A stretch of 14,482 nt of DNA. It comes from JAVBNU01 sp964617065 (GTDB taxonomy: Bacteria; Cyanobacteriota; Vampirovibrionia; Gastranaerophilales; Gastranaerophilaceae). Below the pieces are notes generated by a model, which was not told the origin of the DNA, did not search any database, and saw only the letters and a list, made by a program, of their open reading frames with translations. Where the stretch lies: NCBI GenBank assembly GCA_964617065.1, contig CAZTVM010000045.1:1-14482 (forward strand), written 5' to 3'. Positions 5,981 through 14,065 of this stretch are shown piece by piece. The position numbers and the translations under genes are program-made. Each line of letters starts with the position of its first letter. The stretch's first letter is position 1.

Positions 5981-7243
5981 ATGATATTTTTATATAGTTT
6001 GGGATTATCATTCTTAGCGCTGTTGGCGTTACCGTTTGTGCCTTTTATTTTTTTGTATAGTCCTAAACTCAGTGCTGGTTTTTTCCAAAAACTAGGCTTC
6101 TACAAATCTAAAAAAAATACTGACAATACAACTCAAACAATTCTCATTCACGCTGTTTCTGTTGGAGAAGTCAACGCTATTGAAAATTTCGTAAAAAAAT
6201 TATCTTCTACTTCCCCTAATTATAAAATAATACTAACGACAACAACTAAAACAGGTCAAGAAGTCGCTAATAACAAACTGAAAGATTTTACAACAGAAAT
6301 TTTGTACTTCCCTTACGATTTTGCTTTTAGTGTTAATAAATTTTTAAATTTTACCGAACCTGACAAAATTATTATCGCTGAAACTGAAATCTGGCCTAAT
6401 TTCTCCAAATATGCGGCTAAAAGAAATATTCCTATTTTTATATTAAATGGCAGAATTTCACCGAATTCGCACAAAGGCTACAAAAAAATCTCTTTTTTCT
6501 TGAAGGAAGTTTTTAAAAATTATACAAAAATAATGATGCAAACGGAAAGCGACGTTGAAAGAATAATAAGTATTGGAGCACCACCATCGAAAGTATCCAT
6601 TATGGGAAATTTAAAATTTGATATTGAAAAAAGTTTAAATGGCAGTGAAATTGAGCAACTTCGCACGAAAATGGGCTTAACAAATGAAAAACTTTTTGTC
6701 GCAGCCAGCACACATAGTGGCGAAGACGAAATCGCTATTGAAACTTTTTTAGAAGCAAAAAAAAATGAACCCTCGTTGAAATTACTCATTGCGCCTCGAC
6801 ACCCTCAAAGATACGAACAGGTTGAAAATTTAATTAAAACCACTAATTTAAGCTACGGAAAACGCAGCAATGATAATAATTTTGAAAATAACGACATAAT
6901 AATGCTCGACACAATGGGGGAACTTGCTAAACTTTATTCACTTGCTTATATTGCATTTATAGGTGGCAGTTTTTCTAATACAGGTGGACACAATCCATTA
7001 GAAGCTAACATCTGGGGCGTGCCGGTGATTAGCGGTGATACAGTTTTTAACTTTAAAGATATCTATAAAACGCTCACACAAATGAAAGCGGCTGTTATAG
7101 TGCACAGTCAAAAACAATTTACTGATTTTTTAATTAAATTTTTGCAAGATAAAAATTTTTATGATGAGGCAGTAAACGGAACGAAAAAAATATTTGAAAT
7201 CAGTAAAGGTGCGTTAGACAAAGCGTTTAATGAAATATTTTAA
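5981..7243 (+). CDS. waaA: 3-deoxy-D-manno-octulosonic acid (Kdo) transferase
   Basis: WaaA (KdtA) adds Kdo from CMP-Kdo to lipid A precursor at the inner membrane, an essential step in LPS core synthesis. The 420-aa protein starts with a hydrophobic anchor (about residues 3-27). The GT-B N-domain carries HAVSVGEVNA with the presumed catalytic base E63, then AETEIWPN and NGRISPNSHKGYKK. The C-domain (from ~205) shows GNLKFD, AASTHSGEDE, LLIAPRHPQR, then FIGGSFSNTGGHNPLEA (~326-342) and GVPVISG, the nucleotide-sugar site. Length is normal. GAGG ends 5 nt before the ATG. The gene is monocistronic, with its stop overlapping the dnaX stop on the other strand by three bases. It shows that the organism builds an LPS outer membrane, unlike Gram-positive SepF carriers. 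Confidence 0.95.
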   Translation: MIFLYSLGLSFLALLALPFVPFIFLYSPKLSAGFFQKLGFYKSKKNTDNTTQTILIHAVSVGEVNAIENFVKKLSSTSPNYKIILTTTTKTGQEVANNKLKDFTTEILYFPYDFAFSVNKFLNFTEPDKIIIAETEIWPNFSKYAAKRNIPIFILNGRISPNSHKGYKKISFFLKEVFKNYTKIMMQTESDVERIISIGAPPSKVSIMGNLKFDIEKSLNGSEIEQLRTKMGLTNEKLFVAASTHSGEDEIAIETFLEAKKNEPSLKLLIAPRHPQRYEQVENLIKTTNLSYGKRSNDNNFENNDIIMLDTMGELAKLYSLAYIAFIGGSFSNTGGHNPLEANIWGVPVISGDTVFNFKDIYKTLTQMKAAVIVHSQKQFTDFLIKFLQDKNFYDEAVNGTKKIFEISKGALDKAFNEIF

Positions 7244-9066
7244 TCTATATATTTCCCATTAAACAAGTCCAACGCTAAGTTAGCTTGGTCTGAATAATCT
7301 TCTACTGATATTTCTTCAATTTTTTTTTCTTCATTATTTTGCGCTAACAGCGAATCATAGTAAGAATTTTCATCTTCCTCGTCTTTTACTTGTCTCGGTG
7401 ATTCCTCGTCTGATTTAGCAGAAATTACATTAGTTTTTTTTTTATCAAATTGTGTTGGGGTTTTAATTTTTTGCTTTTCGTCGTCAGTTTGTTGCCTAAT
7501 TTGCACGTTTACACCTGCTTTACCAAAAAATTTATCGACTGCTGCTTGAATTGCAGCAATCTTATTTGTATCCTTAGCTTGCAAAACTTGTATTTCATTC
7601 GAAAAGGCTAAAACAACTTTTTCAGCTGAAATTTCTACGGGGAAAGCTTTTGTAGAAAATAATACTTTTGATGGTGTATGCTCAATGTTTGCTAAAATAC
7701 CTTGCCAATCGTCATCTGTGGCAGAATACTTAATAGCAGGTACATTTGATTGAGTTTGAGTAGCTTGTTTTTGAGGTTCAGGTTTTACTGATCTGTCTAT
7801 TTCTTGTACGCTTTCATTCAGTTGCGGAGCCGGAGAAACTTTTAAAGACACACTGTTTTGCACAGGTTTTAATATTTTACGTTCTGATGGTGTACAATTC
7901 CCTGAGCTTATTGAAGCTTCTAATTTTTCAATCCGTTCCATCAATTCACTATAACTACTAAAACAAGATGTCGACAAATCGATAATGCACAACTCTAGCC
8001 ACAAATAACGATTAGTAGCTGTTCTCAACTCTTTCAAATAATTTGATAATTTTTCTATTAAAAAAATTATTTGCTCAGAAGTACATTTTTGCGCTTGTTC
8101 TTTCATCTTTTTTATATAATGTTCATTCAGTTGGGTCAAATCTGTTGCTACAGCAATGTCTTCAACGTTTCTCAATACAAGCAAATTTCTCATATATTGT
8201 ATTAAATTAGTAATAACTTGTGAGGGTTCATTGCCTTTGTTGTATATTTCATCAATTAATTTTATTGACTCGTTGGCATATTGAGAAATAATATTTTCTA
8301 TTAAATTATACAAAAAATCATTTGAAATTTTACCTAACAAATTATCAATGTCTGCTATATCTATTTGTTTTTTGACATCAAGTATACTAACTTGGTCTAA
8401 TAAAGACAGCGAATCTCGCATGCCACCTGCTGAACTTCTCGCAATGGCGCTCAATGCTTCATCAGTAATATTTATTTTTTCTTCGTCAGATATAAATCTC
8501 AAACGTTTAACGATATCCTCTGTTGTAATTCTTCTAAAATCAAAACGCTGACAACGAGAAATAATTGTCTCCAATACTTTTTGAGGCTCTGTCGTTGCAA
8601 GAATAAATATTACATTTTCTGGTGGTTCTTCGAGCGTTTTCAGAAGCGCATTAAAAGAAGTCGTAGAGAGCATGTGAACCTCGTCAATTACATATATTTT
8701 ATACTTGCCATGAACAGGTACGTACTGTATTTTTTCTAGTATTTTTTGCGTGTCATCAATTGAACGGTTGCTTGCAGCGTCGATTTCGATAACGTCCATT
8801 GGCGTCGAATTCGTAATATCAACGCAACTCGGACACTTTCCGCAAGGATTTAAAGTCGGACCTTCTGTACAATTCAATGACTTCGCTAATATACGTGCTG
8901 AAGACGTTTTGCCGGTACCTCTTGGACCACAAAATAAATAAGCATGCGATATTCTGTTTAGCTCAATCGCATTTGACAACGCAGTCGTAATATGTTCTTG
9001 TCCAATTAAATCATAAAAGGTTTGTGGACGATATTTACGATATAAAGGTATATATTTTTCACTCAT
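7240..9066 (-). CDS. dnaX: DNA polymerase III subunit tau/gamma
   Basis: DnaX forms the motor of the sliding-clamp loader and, as tau, ties polymerase cores and helicase together. Counted from ATG at 9066 (608 aa): YIPLYRKYRPQTF at the start, Walker A GPRGTGKT (47-54), zinc-site cysteines at 66, 75, 78 and 81, Walker B with DEVH (128-131), sensor-1 ATTEP, SRC arginine finger, and sensor-2 AGGMRDSLSLLDQ. AAA+ and clamp-loader collar domains run to ~370; a Pro/Gln-rich linker follows, then a tau-type domain from about 445 (DDDWQGIL to FFGKAGVNV) and an acidic tail. A GTG at 9096 would add ten residues not typical for the family; GGA lies 6 nt before the 9066 ATG. A run of ten A in the coding strand (7443-7434) lies at codons 542-545. 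Confidence 0.95.
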   Translation of the reverse strand: MSEKYIPLYRKYRPQTFYDLIGQEHITTALSNAIELNRISHAYLFCGPRGTGKTSSARILAKSLNCTEGPTLNPCGKCPSCVDITNSTPMDVIEIDAASNRSIDDTQKILEKIQYVPVHGKYKIYVIDEVHMLSTTSFNALLKTLEEPPENVIFILATTEPQKVLETIISRCQRFDFRRITTEDIVKRLRFISDEEKINITDEALSAIARSSAGGMRDSLSLLDQVSILDVKKQIDIADIDNLLGKISNDFLYNLIENIISQYANESIKLIDEIYNKGNEPSQVITNLIQYMRNLLVLRNVEDIAVATDLTQLNEHYIKKMKEQAQKCTSEQIIFLIEKLSNYLKELRTATNRYLWLELCIIDLSTSCFSSYSELMERIEKLEASISSGNCTPSERKILKPVQNSVSLKVSPAPQLNESVQEIDRSVKPEPQKQATQTQSNVPAIKYSATDDDWQGILANIEHTPSKVLFSTKAFPVEISAEKVVLAFSNEIQVLQAKDTNKIAAIQAAVDKFFGKAGVNVQIRQQTDDEKQKIKTPTQFDKKKTNVISAKSDEESPRQVKDEEDENSYYDSLLAQNNEEKKIEEISVEDYSDQANLALDLFNGKYID

Positions 9067-9081
9067 ATTAATTCCAAAATT

Positions 9082-9115
9082 TAGACATTCACTCACATGT
9101 CATAGTATAATTATA
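9082..9115. promoter_or_regulatory. Divergent promoter region of dnaX and ldcA
   Basis: Plus strand: TATAAT (9106-9111) with TAGACA (9082-9087) 18 bp upstream, five of six matches to TTGACA, reads towards ldcA. Minus strand: TATAAT (9115-9110) and TATACT (9109-9104) overlap it and could serve dnaX, but their -35 boxes are weak (TTATCC at 9132-9127 for the second). The two polymerases would compete for the same DNA. Confidence 0.5.
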
Positions 9116-9133
9116 ATCGAAAATCAGGATAAA

Positions 9134-10051
9134 GTGCTAAATATGAACATAATTAAACCAAAACCATTAAAAAAAGGTGATACAATCGGGTTGCTCTCTG
9201 TTGCAGGAAATTTGGACGACAGTTGCTTAAAAAAACTTGAATTAGCAAAAAAATATTTTACCGACAAAGGCTATAATGTAGTCATTTCTAACACATCATA
9301 CCTAGCAGAAGACTATTTAGCAGGTAATGACAACGCTCGAGCGCAAGCTCTTAACAATTTTTTCAGCGACAATTCTATTGACGCTATCCTCGCCACTCGT
9401 GGTGGTTACGGCTCAATTCGCATACTCGACAAAATTAACTATAATTTAATCAAAAATAATCCAAAAATTTTTGTAGGTTATTCAGATATCACAGCATTAT
9501 TAGTAGCAATATACCTAAAAACAGGCATGATTACTTATCATGGAGCGATGGCATGCTGCGATTTTGCTGAGGAAGTGACGCCATTTACGGAAGCAGCATT
9601 TTTTGACTCGATTGAAAATCGTGTTCATGAATTTTATTGTGAAAAAAACTCTAAAATTTACAACAAACAAAATATCGAAGCATACCTGCTTGGCGGGAAT
9701 CTCGCCACACTTACGTCTATGCTTGGCGGAAATTTAATTCTGCAAAATGAAACTATTTTATTTCTTGAAGATATTAATGAGCCGGTCTACAAAATCGATA
9801 AAATGATTACGCAACTTTTCAATTGTGACAATATTAAAAAACACGTAAAAGCCTTAGTGCTAGGAGATTTTACAAATATTGACAACGAAAAATATTTTAA
9901 CAATTTTTTGTCAAAATTTGCACAGAATACAAAATTACCAATTATTTCAGGTTTCAAAATTGGTCATGAAAAAGAAAAATTAACTTTGCCAATTGGCGTT
10001 AAAAGCAGACTTGATTGCGGCTCTGGATGTATTTCTATAATTACATCTTAG
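9134..10051 (+). CDS. ldcA: LD-carboxypeptidase (peptidase S66, LdcA-like)
   Basis: Family S66 enzymes cleave the L-D bond of murein tetrapeptides, removing the terminal D-alanine during peptidoglycan recycling in the cytoplasm. The catalytic Ser-Glu-His triad is seen as S117 in FVGYSDITAL, E216 in LEDINEPVYKID and H278 in FKIGHEKEKLTLPIG. Also conserved are KKGDTIGLLSVAG at the N-terminus and ATRGGYGSIRIL before the nucleophile. The length of 302-305 aa is normal and no signal peptide is present. The start is uncertain: GTG at 9134 lies 4 nt after AGGA (9126-9129), the ATG at 9143 lies 13 nt after it but gives the more usual N-terminus (MNIIKPKPLKKGD). It is transcribed away from dnaX. Confidence 0.92.
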   Translation: MLNMNIIKPKPLKKGDTIGLLSVAGNLDDSCLKKLELAKKYFTDKGYNVVISNTSYLAEDYLAGNDNARAQALNNFFSDNSIDAILATRGGYGSIRILDKINYNLIKNNPKIFVGYSDITALLVAIYLKTGMITYHGAMACCDFAEEVTPFTEAAFFDSIENRVHEFYCEKNSKIYNKQNIEAYLLGGNLATLTSMLGGNLILQNETILFLEDINEPVYKIDKMITQLFNCDNIKKHVKALVLGDFTNIDNEKYFNNFLSKFAQNTKLPIISGFKIGHEKEKLTLPIGVKSRLDCGSGCISIITS

Positions 10052-10056
10052 CGCCG

Positions 10057-10076
10057 AGCTTAAATTATGTTAAGCT
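10057..10076 (+). terminator. Possible terminator after ldcA
   Basis: AGCTTAA (10057-10063) and TTAAGCT (10070-10076) form a 7-bp stem with loop ATTATG, six bases after the ldcA stop, followed by TTGTT. GTTAAGC repeats directly at 10069-10075 and again at about 10079-10085. Confidence 0.45.
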
Positions 10077-10133
10077 TTGTTAAGCATAATACTTATTTCC
10101 CTATATTCGTGTTTACAAATCTTTATAAAACAA

Positions 10134-10162
10134 TTGTATTTTTATATAAATAATGATATATT
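10134..10162 (+). promoter_or_regulatory. Possible promoter of the sigma factor gene
   Basis: TTGTAT (10134-10139) and TATATT (10157-10162) are 17 bp apart. The region is so AT-rich that other -10-like words occur nearby, so the assignment is tentative. It would give a leader of about 135 nt. Confidence 0.3.
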
Positions 10163-10229
10163 AAATATATAAGATTTATGTTTGTGTTTTGGGTAAAGCA
10201 GCCGAATCTAATGGGTTATAAGGCTTATG

Positions 10230-10280
10230 TTGCAGTGCAGAACTAATTACATCGATATAGTCTGTGTAATTGTCGTGCAA
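10230..10280 (+). promoter_or_regulatory. Stem-loop in the 5' leader of the sigma factor gene
   Basis: AATTACA (10245-10251) pairs with TGTAATT (10265-10271) around a 13-nt loop; an outer TTGCA (10230-10234) can pair with TGCAA (10276-10280). The structure ends 10 nt before the AGGAG ribosome site at 10291-10295. It might tune translation, but no known riboswitch is recognised. Confidence 0.35.
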
Positions 10281-10303
10281 AAATTAAGATAGGAGCGTTT
10301 TGT

Positions 10304-11197
10304 ATGTGTAAAAAATCAGTATTTAAGACAGTACCGGCTTTAAATAGCGTGATTCCCCAAGGTGGAGAAAACTCGTTTAATGATTATTTAAGAAAAATAG
10401 CTAATTTTAAATCACTTTCTCCAGCAGAAGAAAAAGCGTTAGCAATACGTATAAAAAAAGGTGACAACGAAGCAAAAAAAGAATTAATCAAAGCTAACTT
10501 AAAATTAGTTGTAAATATCGCTCGCAAATGTATCCACAAATCGAATGTACCGATGATTGATTTAATCCAAGAAGGCAATTTAGGGTTAATGACCGCCGTT
10601 GACAAGTTTAATTTTGAGTATGGCTATAAATTTAGCACTTACGCAGCATGGTGGATACGACAAGCAATGTTCAAAGCAATTTCAGAACAATCTTTTTGCG
10701 TAAAAATTCCTGTATACATTCAAGAAACACTCTCGAGATTTTCGAAATTACGCAGAGAAATGGAACAAAAATTTAATAAATCTGTAAAAGTCGACGAAGT
10801 CGCTCAAAAAATGAATCTTTCAGTCGAAAAAATTGATAACTATTTGAACGCATACACTCAATCCATATCTATTGATGCAAAACGAGAAATGCACAATGGC
10901 AGTGATATTCAACTTAGCGACATTTTAGAAGATGAAAACTATAATATTTACTCAAAACTCGAAGATGAAGCGCTAAAGAACGACTTAGCTGCAGTTTTGT
11001 CAAAATTAAAAGAGCGGGAACAACAGGTTATCCAGTGGCGATTTGGTATAAATAATTTGGAAAAACGAACACTTGAAGAAATTGGAAAACTTTATGGCGT
11101 TACAAAAGAATGTATCAGACAAACAGAGCTACGAGCATTAAAACGAATGAAAAGAGTAATTTCAAATGAATGTTTGCTCGTAGGCTTTGTAAATTAG
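10304..11197 (+). CDS. Sigma-70 family RNA polymerase sigma factor (group 2-like)
   Basis: The 297-aa protein has region 1.2 (FNDYLRKIANFKSLSPAEE, ~25-43), region 2.1 (LIKANLKLVVNIARK), region 2.2 (MIDLIQEGNLGLMTAVDKF, 84-102), regions 2.3-2.4 (KFSTYAAWWIRQAMFKAI, 109-126), region 3 (KIPVYIQETLSR) and region 4 (LKEREQQVIQWRFG, then the -35 helix GVTKECIRQTELRALKR). There is no region 1.1 acidic extension, so it resembles the cyanobacterial group 2 sigmas rather than a classic long RpoD. Two departures stand out: the canonical RQAITRAIADQ is RQAMFKAISEQ, putting Phe-123 at the Thr that reads the -12 base pair, and the usual TRERIRQIE is TKECIRQTE. AGGAG lies 8 nt before the ATG. It is monocistronic. 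Whether it is the main or an alternative sigma cannot be decided here. Confidence 0.88.
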   Translation: MCKKSVFKTVPALNSVIPQGGENSFNDYLRKIANFKSLSPAEEKALAIRIKKGDNEAKKELIKANLKLVVNIARKCIHKSNVPMIDLIQEGNLGLMTAVDKFNFEYGYKFSTYAAWWIRQAMFKAISEQSFCVKIPVYIQETLSRFSKLRREMEQKFNKSVKVDEVAQKMNLSVEKIDNYLNAYTQSISIDAKREMHNGSDIQLSDILEDENYNIYSKLEDEALKNDLAAVLSKLKEREQQVIQWRFGINNLEKRTLEEIGKLYGVTKECIRQTELRALKRMKRVISNECLLVGFVN

Positions 11198-11321
11198 AAA
11201 ACCACCATAAATTTCCTCACAAAGACTGCATCGGATTTGCTGACTAGGTTTGAATTGACCGTAAAAAACATCAATATTTTTTGCCACGCTGTAAATTTTT
11301 GACAATTATAAACTAAAACAA

Positions 11322-11350
11322 AACAGAAGACTGAAATTCAGTCTTCTGTT
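11322..11350 (-). terminator. Strong terminator of eno
   Basis: AACAGAAGACTGA (11322-11334) and TCAGTCTTCTGTT (11338-11350) form a perfect 13-bp stem with a 3-nt loop. Read on the minus strand it is followed by TTGTTTTAG, a U-rich tract, so it terminates eno, whose stop is 31 bp away. It lies between convergent genes and may also slow transcription from the sigma gene, though the plus-strand tail is A-rich. Confidence 0.85.
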
Positions 11351-11380
11351 AAAATATCAATCAAAAAATACTTACTGCAA

Positions 11381-12697
11381 TTATTTACAACTACAGCAGC
11401 ATTCTTTTTGGGTAGCTTTTTGACCGTTAAAAGCTTGAAGTCCCATATATCTAGCAGCGGAGCCTAACTCTTGTTCAATTCTGATTAATTGGTTATATTT
11501 CGCAATTCTGTCAGAACGAGAAGCTGAGCCTGTTTTAATTTGACCGCAATTTGTAGCAACTGCTAAATCAGCAATAAATGTATCTTCTGTTTCACCGCTT
11601 CTGTGAGAAGAAATAGCTGTATAACCTGCTTCATGCGCCATGTTAATAGCTGACAATGTTTCGCTCAACGTACCAATTTGGTTAACTTTGATAAGAATTG
11701 AATTAGCAATTCCTCTTTTTATACCATCAGCTAAACGTTTTGTATTTGTAACGAACAAATCGTCGCCAACTAATTGGCATTTATTGCCAAGCTTGTCAGT
11801 CAACAATTTCCAGCCTTCGTAGTCTTCTTCAGCCATGCCATCTTCGATAGATATAATAGGATATTTTTCAACCCAGTCAGCTAGAAACTCAACCATTTGT
11901 TCTCTATTCAATGTTTTACCTTCGCCGGCTAAAACATACTTGCCATCTTCATAGAATTCAGAAGAAGCAACATCTAAACAAATTTTAATTTGTTCAGTAG
12001 TGTAACCAGCGTTGCCTATAGCCGTAATAATAACATCTAATGCTTCAGCGTTGCTGGAAAGATTAGGGGCGAAACCGCCTTCATCACCTACAGAAGTAAC
12101 TAAACCTTTAGAATTAAGTACTTTTTTCAACGCATGGAAAGTTTCAGCACCCATTCTCAAAGCTTGTTCAAATGATTTAGCACCGACAGGAGCTATCATA
12201 AATTCTTGAATATCAACGTTGTTGTCGGCATGAGCACCGCCGTTTAAAATATTCATCATTGGAACCGGTAATACGACTGCGTTTATTCCGCCTAGGTATC
12301 TATACAGAGGCATTTCATAAGCTAATGAAACTGCTTTAGCTGTTGCTAATGACACACCTAAAATAGCATTTGCGCCTAATTTACTTTTATTTTCTGTGCC
12401 GTCAAGTTCAAGCATTATTCTATCAATTTCATATTGATTAGCAGCGTCTTCACCGATTAATTCAGCGGCGATAAGTGTATTTACGTTTTCAACAGCTTGT
12501 AAAACGCTTTTACCACAATAAACTGCATTATTATTATCTCTTAGTTCAAGAGCTTCATAGATACCCGTAGAAGCACCTGAAGGCACGGCTGCACGTCCGA
12601 CAACACCGCATGATAATTTCACGTCTACTTCCACGGTCGGGTTGCCACGTGAGTCTAAAATTTGTCTTGCTTTTACATCTTCAATAAATGTTGGCAT
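11381..12697 (-). CDS. eno: Enolase (phosphopyruvate hydratase)
   Basis: Enolase converts 2-phosphoglycerate to phosphoenolpyruvate in glycolysis. The 438-aa protein holds every family mark: RQILDSRGNPTVEV, PSGASTGIYEALELRD, the His loop in LNGGAHADNN (H156), catalytic E206 in SVGDEGGFAPN, Mg ligands D242, E285 (SIEDGMAEEDY) and D312 (VGDDLFVTN), catalytic K337 (ILIKVNQIGT) and SHRSGETED. The C-terminus, after the conserved YN-LIRIEQELG helix, ends in ECCCSCK: four cysteines in the last six residues, which is unusual. AGGAGAG lies 5-6 nt before the ATG. The gene has its own promoter and terminator. In some bacteria enolase is also part of the RNA degradosome or surface-exposed; nothing here shows that. 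Confidence 0.97.
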   Translation of the reverse strand: MPTFIEDVKARQILDSRGNPTVEVDVKLSCGVVGRAAVPSGASTGIYEALELRDNNNAVYCGKSVLQAVENVNTLIAAELIGEDAANQYEIDRIMLELDGTENKSKLGANAILGVSLATAKAVSLAYEMPLYRYLGGINAVVLPVPMMNILNGGAHADNNVDIQEFMIAPVGAKSFEQALRMGAETFHALKKVLNSKGLVTSVGDEGGFAPNLSSNAEALDVIITAIGNAGYTTEQIKICLDVASSEFYEDGKYVLAGEGKTLNREQMVEFLADWVEKYPIISIEDGMAEEDYEGWKLLTDKLGNKCQLVGDDLFVTNTKRLADGIKRGIANSILIKVNQIGTLSETLSAINMAHEAGYTAISSHRSGETEDTFIADLAVATNCGQIKTGSASRSDRIAKYNQLIRIEQELGSAARYMGLQAFNGQKATQKECCCSCK

Positions 12698-12741
12698 TTT
12701 TCTCTCCTTTTGTTTTTATTTTTGCCTATATCACAATAATA

Positions 12742-12770
12742 ATTATCACATACACACATTTTGTTTACAA
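12742..12770 (-). promoter_or_regulatory. Extended -10 promoter of eno
   Basis: On the minus strand TTGTAA (12770-12765) and GATAAT (12747-12742) are 17 bp apart, and TGT directly precedes the -10 (TGn motif). The leader would be about 38 nt. Confidence 0.6.
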
Positions 12771-12786
12771 TCAAAAATATATTGGA

Positions 12787-13383
12787 TTAATCATAAACGT
12801 ACTCAGTGTCATTTTCGATAACTTCTTGTTGAGGTCTAATATTAGGTAGTGAGCTACGTGATTCCATTTTCATTTGCTCCAAGTAATCTTGACCATTTTT
12901 AACTACAGTTTGCAAGTGTTCTAAGTCTTGTTCCAAATTATTGAGTACCTGCTCTGCATAATTTTCAGCACCTTCTCTAATTTTTATGGCTTCGTTTGTA
13001 GCATTGATTTTAAGCGTCTCTATTTCACCCAATGTTTGTCTTTTCATTTCATCACACTCAGCGATGACTTGCTCTTTTACTTTCACAGCTTCTGCTTGAA
13101 CAGCACGAAGCAACTCTGATTCACTTAAAAGACGATTAGATTCACTTTGAGCGTCCAAAATAATTCTGTCTGCACGATTTTGAGCGTCTTGCAGCATTTG
13201 AGCTTTTCTATTTAAAATTCTTTCAGCTTCTTTCAAATCCTCAGGCAAAGAAGCGTCTAATTTATCCAAAATTCTTTCCATATCTGTTCTTTTAATAATA
13301 GCGAATCCGGGAACAATAGGAAAACACTTGTCTAACAAATAATTTGCTCTTAACAAAAGATCTTTTACTTTAAGCTGTGACAT
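12787..13383 (-). CDS. DivIVA-like coiled-coil protein (possible Cdv3)
   Basis: A 198-aa soluble protein. The N-terminal ~45 residues include VKDLLLRANYLLDKCFPIVPGF and TDMERILDKLDASLPEDL. From ~48 to ~170 it is an almost continuous heptad-rich helix with high Ala/Glu/Arg/Gln (AERILNRKAQMLQDAQ, then RADRIILDAQSESNR), resembling DivIVA and also the stalk of ATP synthase subunit b, which explains likely database mislabelling; there is no membrane segment, so it is not an F0 subunit. The tail (NIRPQQEVIENDTEYVYD) is acidic. It lies 30 nt downstream of coaD on the same strand and is probably co-transcribed. From memory, the cyanobacterial DivIVA homologue Cdv3 also sits by coaD. AAAGG precedes the ATG by 8 nt. 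A role in division or polar scaffolding is inference. Confidence 0.7.
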   Translation of the reverse strand: MSQLKVKDLLLRANYLLDKCFPIVPGFAIIKRTDMERILDKLDASLPEDLKEAERILNRKAQMLQDAQNRADRIILDAQSESNRLLSESELLRAVQAEAVKVKEQVIAECDEMKRQTLGEIETLKINATNEAIKIREGAENYAEQVLNNLEQDLEHLQTVVKNGQDYLEQMKMESRSSLPNIRPQQEVIENDTEYVYD

Positions 13384-13413
13384 AATTTTTACCTTTCTTT
13401 ATTATAAATATAA

Positions 13414-13887
13414 CTAATTAGTTTTGTTTAAGTATTCAACAACAGCCGGAGGAACGAATTTCGATACATCTTTTCCTGCAAATGCAATTTCTTTGACGAT
13501 ACTGGATGATATAAAATTGTACTTTGGTTTTGTTATCAAAAAAACAGTCGTGATATCAGGTGCAATAGCATTGTTAGTTTGAGAAAGTTGCATTTCATAT
13601 TCAAAATCAGAAACAGCTCGCAACCCTCTCAATAAAATTGTCGCTCCCATTTTGTGCGCATAATCAATAGTCAAACCGTCAAAATGGTCAACTTCTACAT
13701 TCTCAAGATGTTTAACAGAGTCTTTAATCAACTTTACTCTATCTTCAACCGGTAAAAACCCTGTTTTGGATTGGTTTTGTAAAACAGCAATTATTATTTT
13801 GTCAAACATTTTTGACGCTTTTTCTAATACATCTAAGTGCCCCTTTGTTATAGGGTCAAAGCTTCCAGGATAAATCGCAGTTTTCAA
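13414..13887 (-). CDS. coaD: Phosphopantetheine adenylyltransferase
   Basis: CoaD makes dephospho-CoA from 4'-phosphopantetheine and ATP, the penultimate step of CoA synthesis. The 157-aa nucleotidyltransferase has the T/HxGH motif in GSFDPITKGH (8-17), then a nucleotide-site LLRGLRAVSDFEYEMQ (~88-103) and ISSSIVKEIA (~127-136). Length is standard (about 160). The start codon is TTG (13887-13885), with AAGG on the minus strand about 6 nt upstream; no ATG or GTG gives a complete N-terminal beta strand. It precedes the DivIVA-like gene in a two-gene unit. Confidence 0.96.
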   Translation of the reverse strand: MKTAIYPGSFDPITKGHLDVLEKASKMFDKIIIAVLQNQSKTGFLPVEDRVKLIKDSVKHLENVEVDHFDGLTIDYAHKMGATILLRGLRAVSDFEYEMQLSQTNNAIAPDITTVFLITKPKYNFISSSIVKEIAFAGKDVSKFVPPAVVEYLNKTN

Positions 13888-13928
13888 ATTTCACCTTTAA
13901 TCTTTTTTACCAATCTTACTTTACAACA

Positions 13929-13956
13929 ATTATATTACTCTAAATATAAAAGTTAA
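13929..13956 (-). promoter_or_regulatory. Possible promoter of coaD and the DivIVA-like gene
   Basis: On the minus strand a perfect TATAAT (13934-13929) lies 16 bp from TTAACT (13956-13951), four of six matches to TTGACA. The leader to the TTG start would be about 35 nt. Confidence 0.45.
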
Positions 13957-14065
13957 TCACTTATAAACTAAATCTTCACATTTTTTTTACAAAACTTTAT
14001 TTATTATTGAAAATAAAATATTGATTTTTGTAAAGCAAATGCTTTTCAAAAAATAATGTTTAATG
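13957..14065. other. Very AT-rich intergenic DNA with a small dyad
   Basis: The 345 bp between coaD and rpmG hold no gene. This part is almost pure A/T. The dyad AAAGCA-AA-TGCTTT (14032-14045) could be an operator half-pair or a short hairpin. No clear promoter can be picked for the rpmG transcript. Confidence 0.3.

Noticed and set aside
12787..13383. ATP synthase F0 subunit b
   Set aside because: Similarity is only to a long charged coiled coil; there is no N-terminal membrane helix and no other atp gene nearby.
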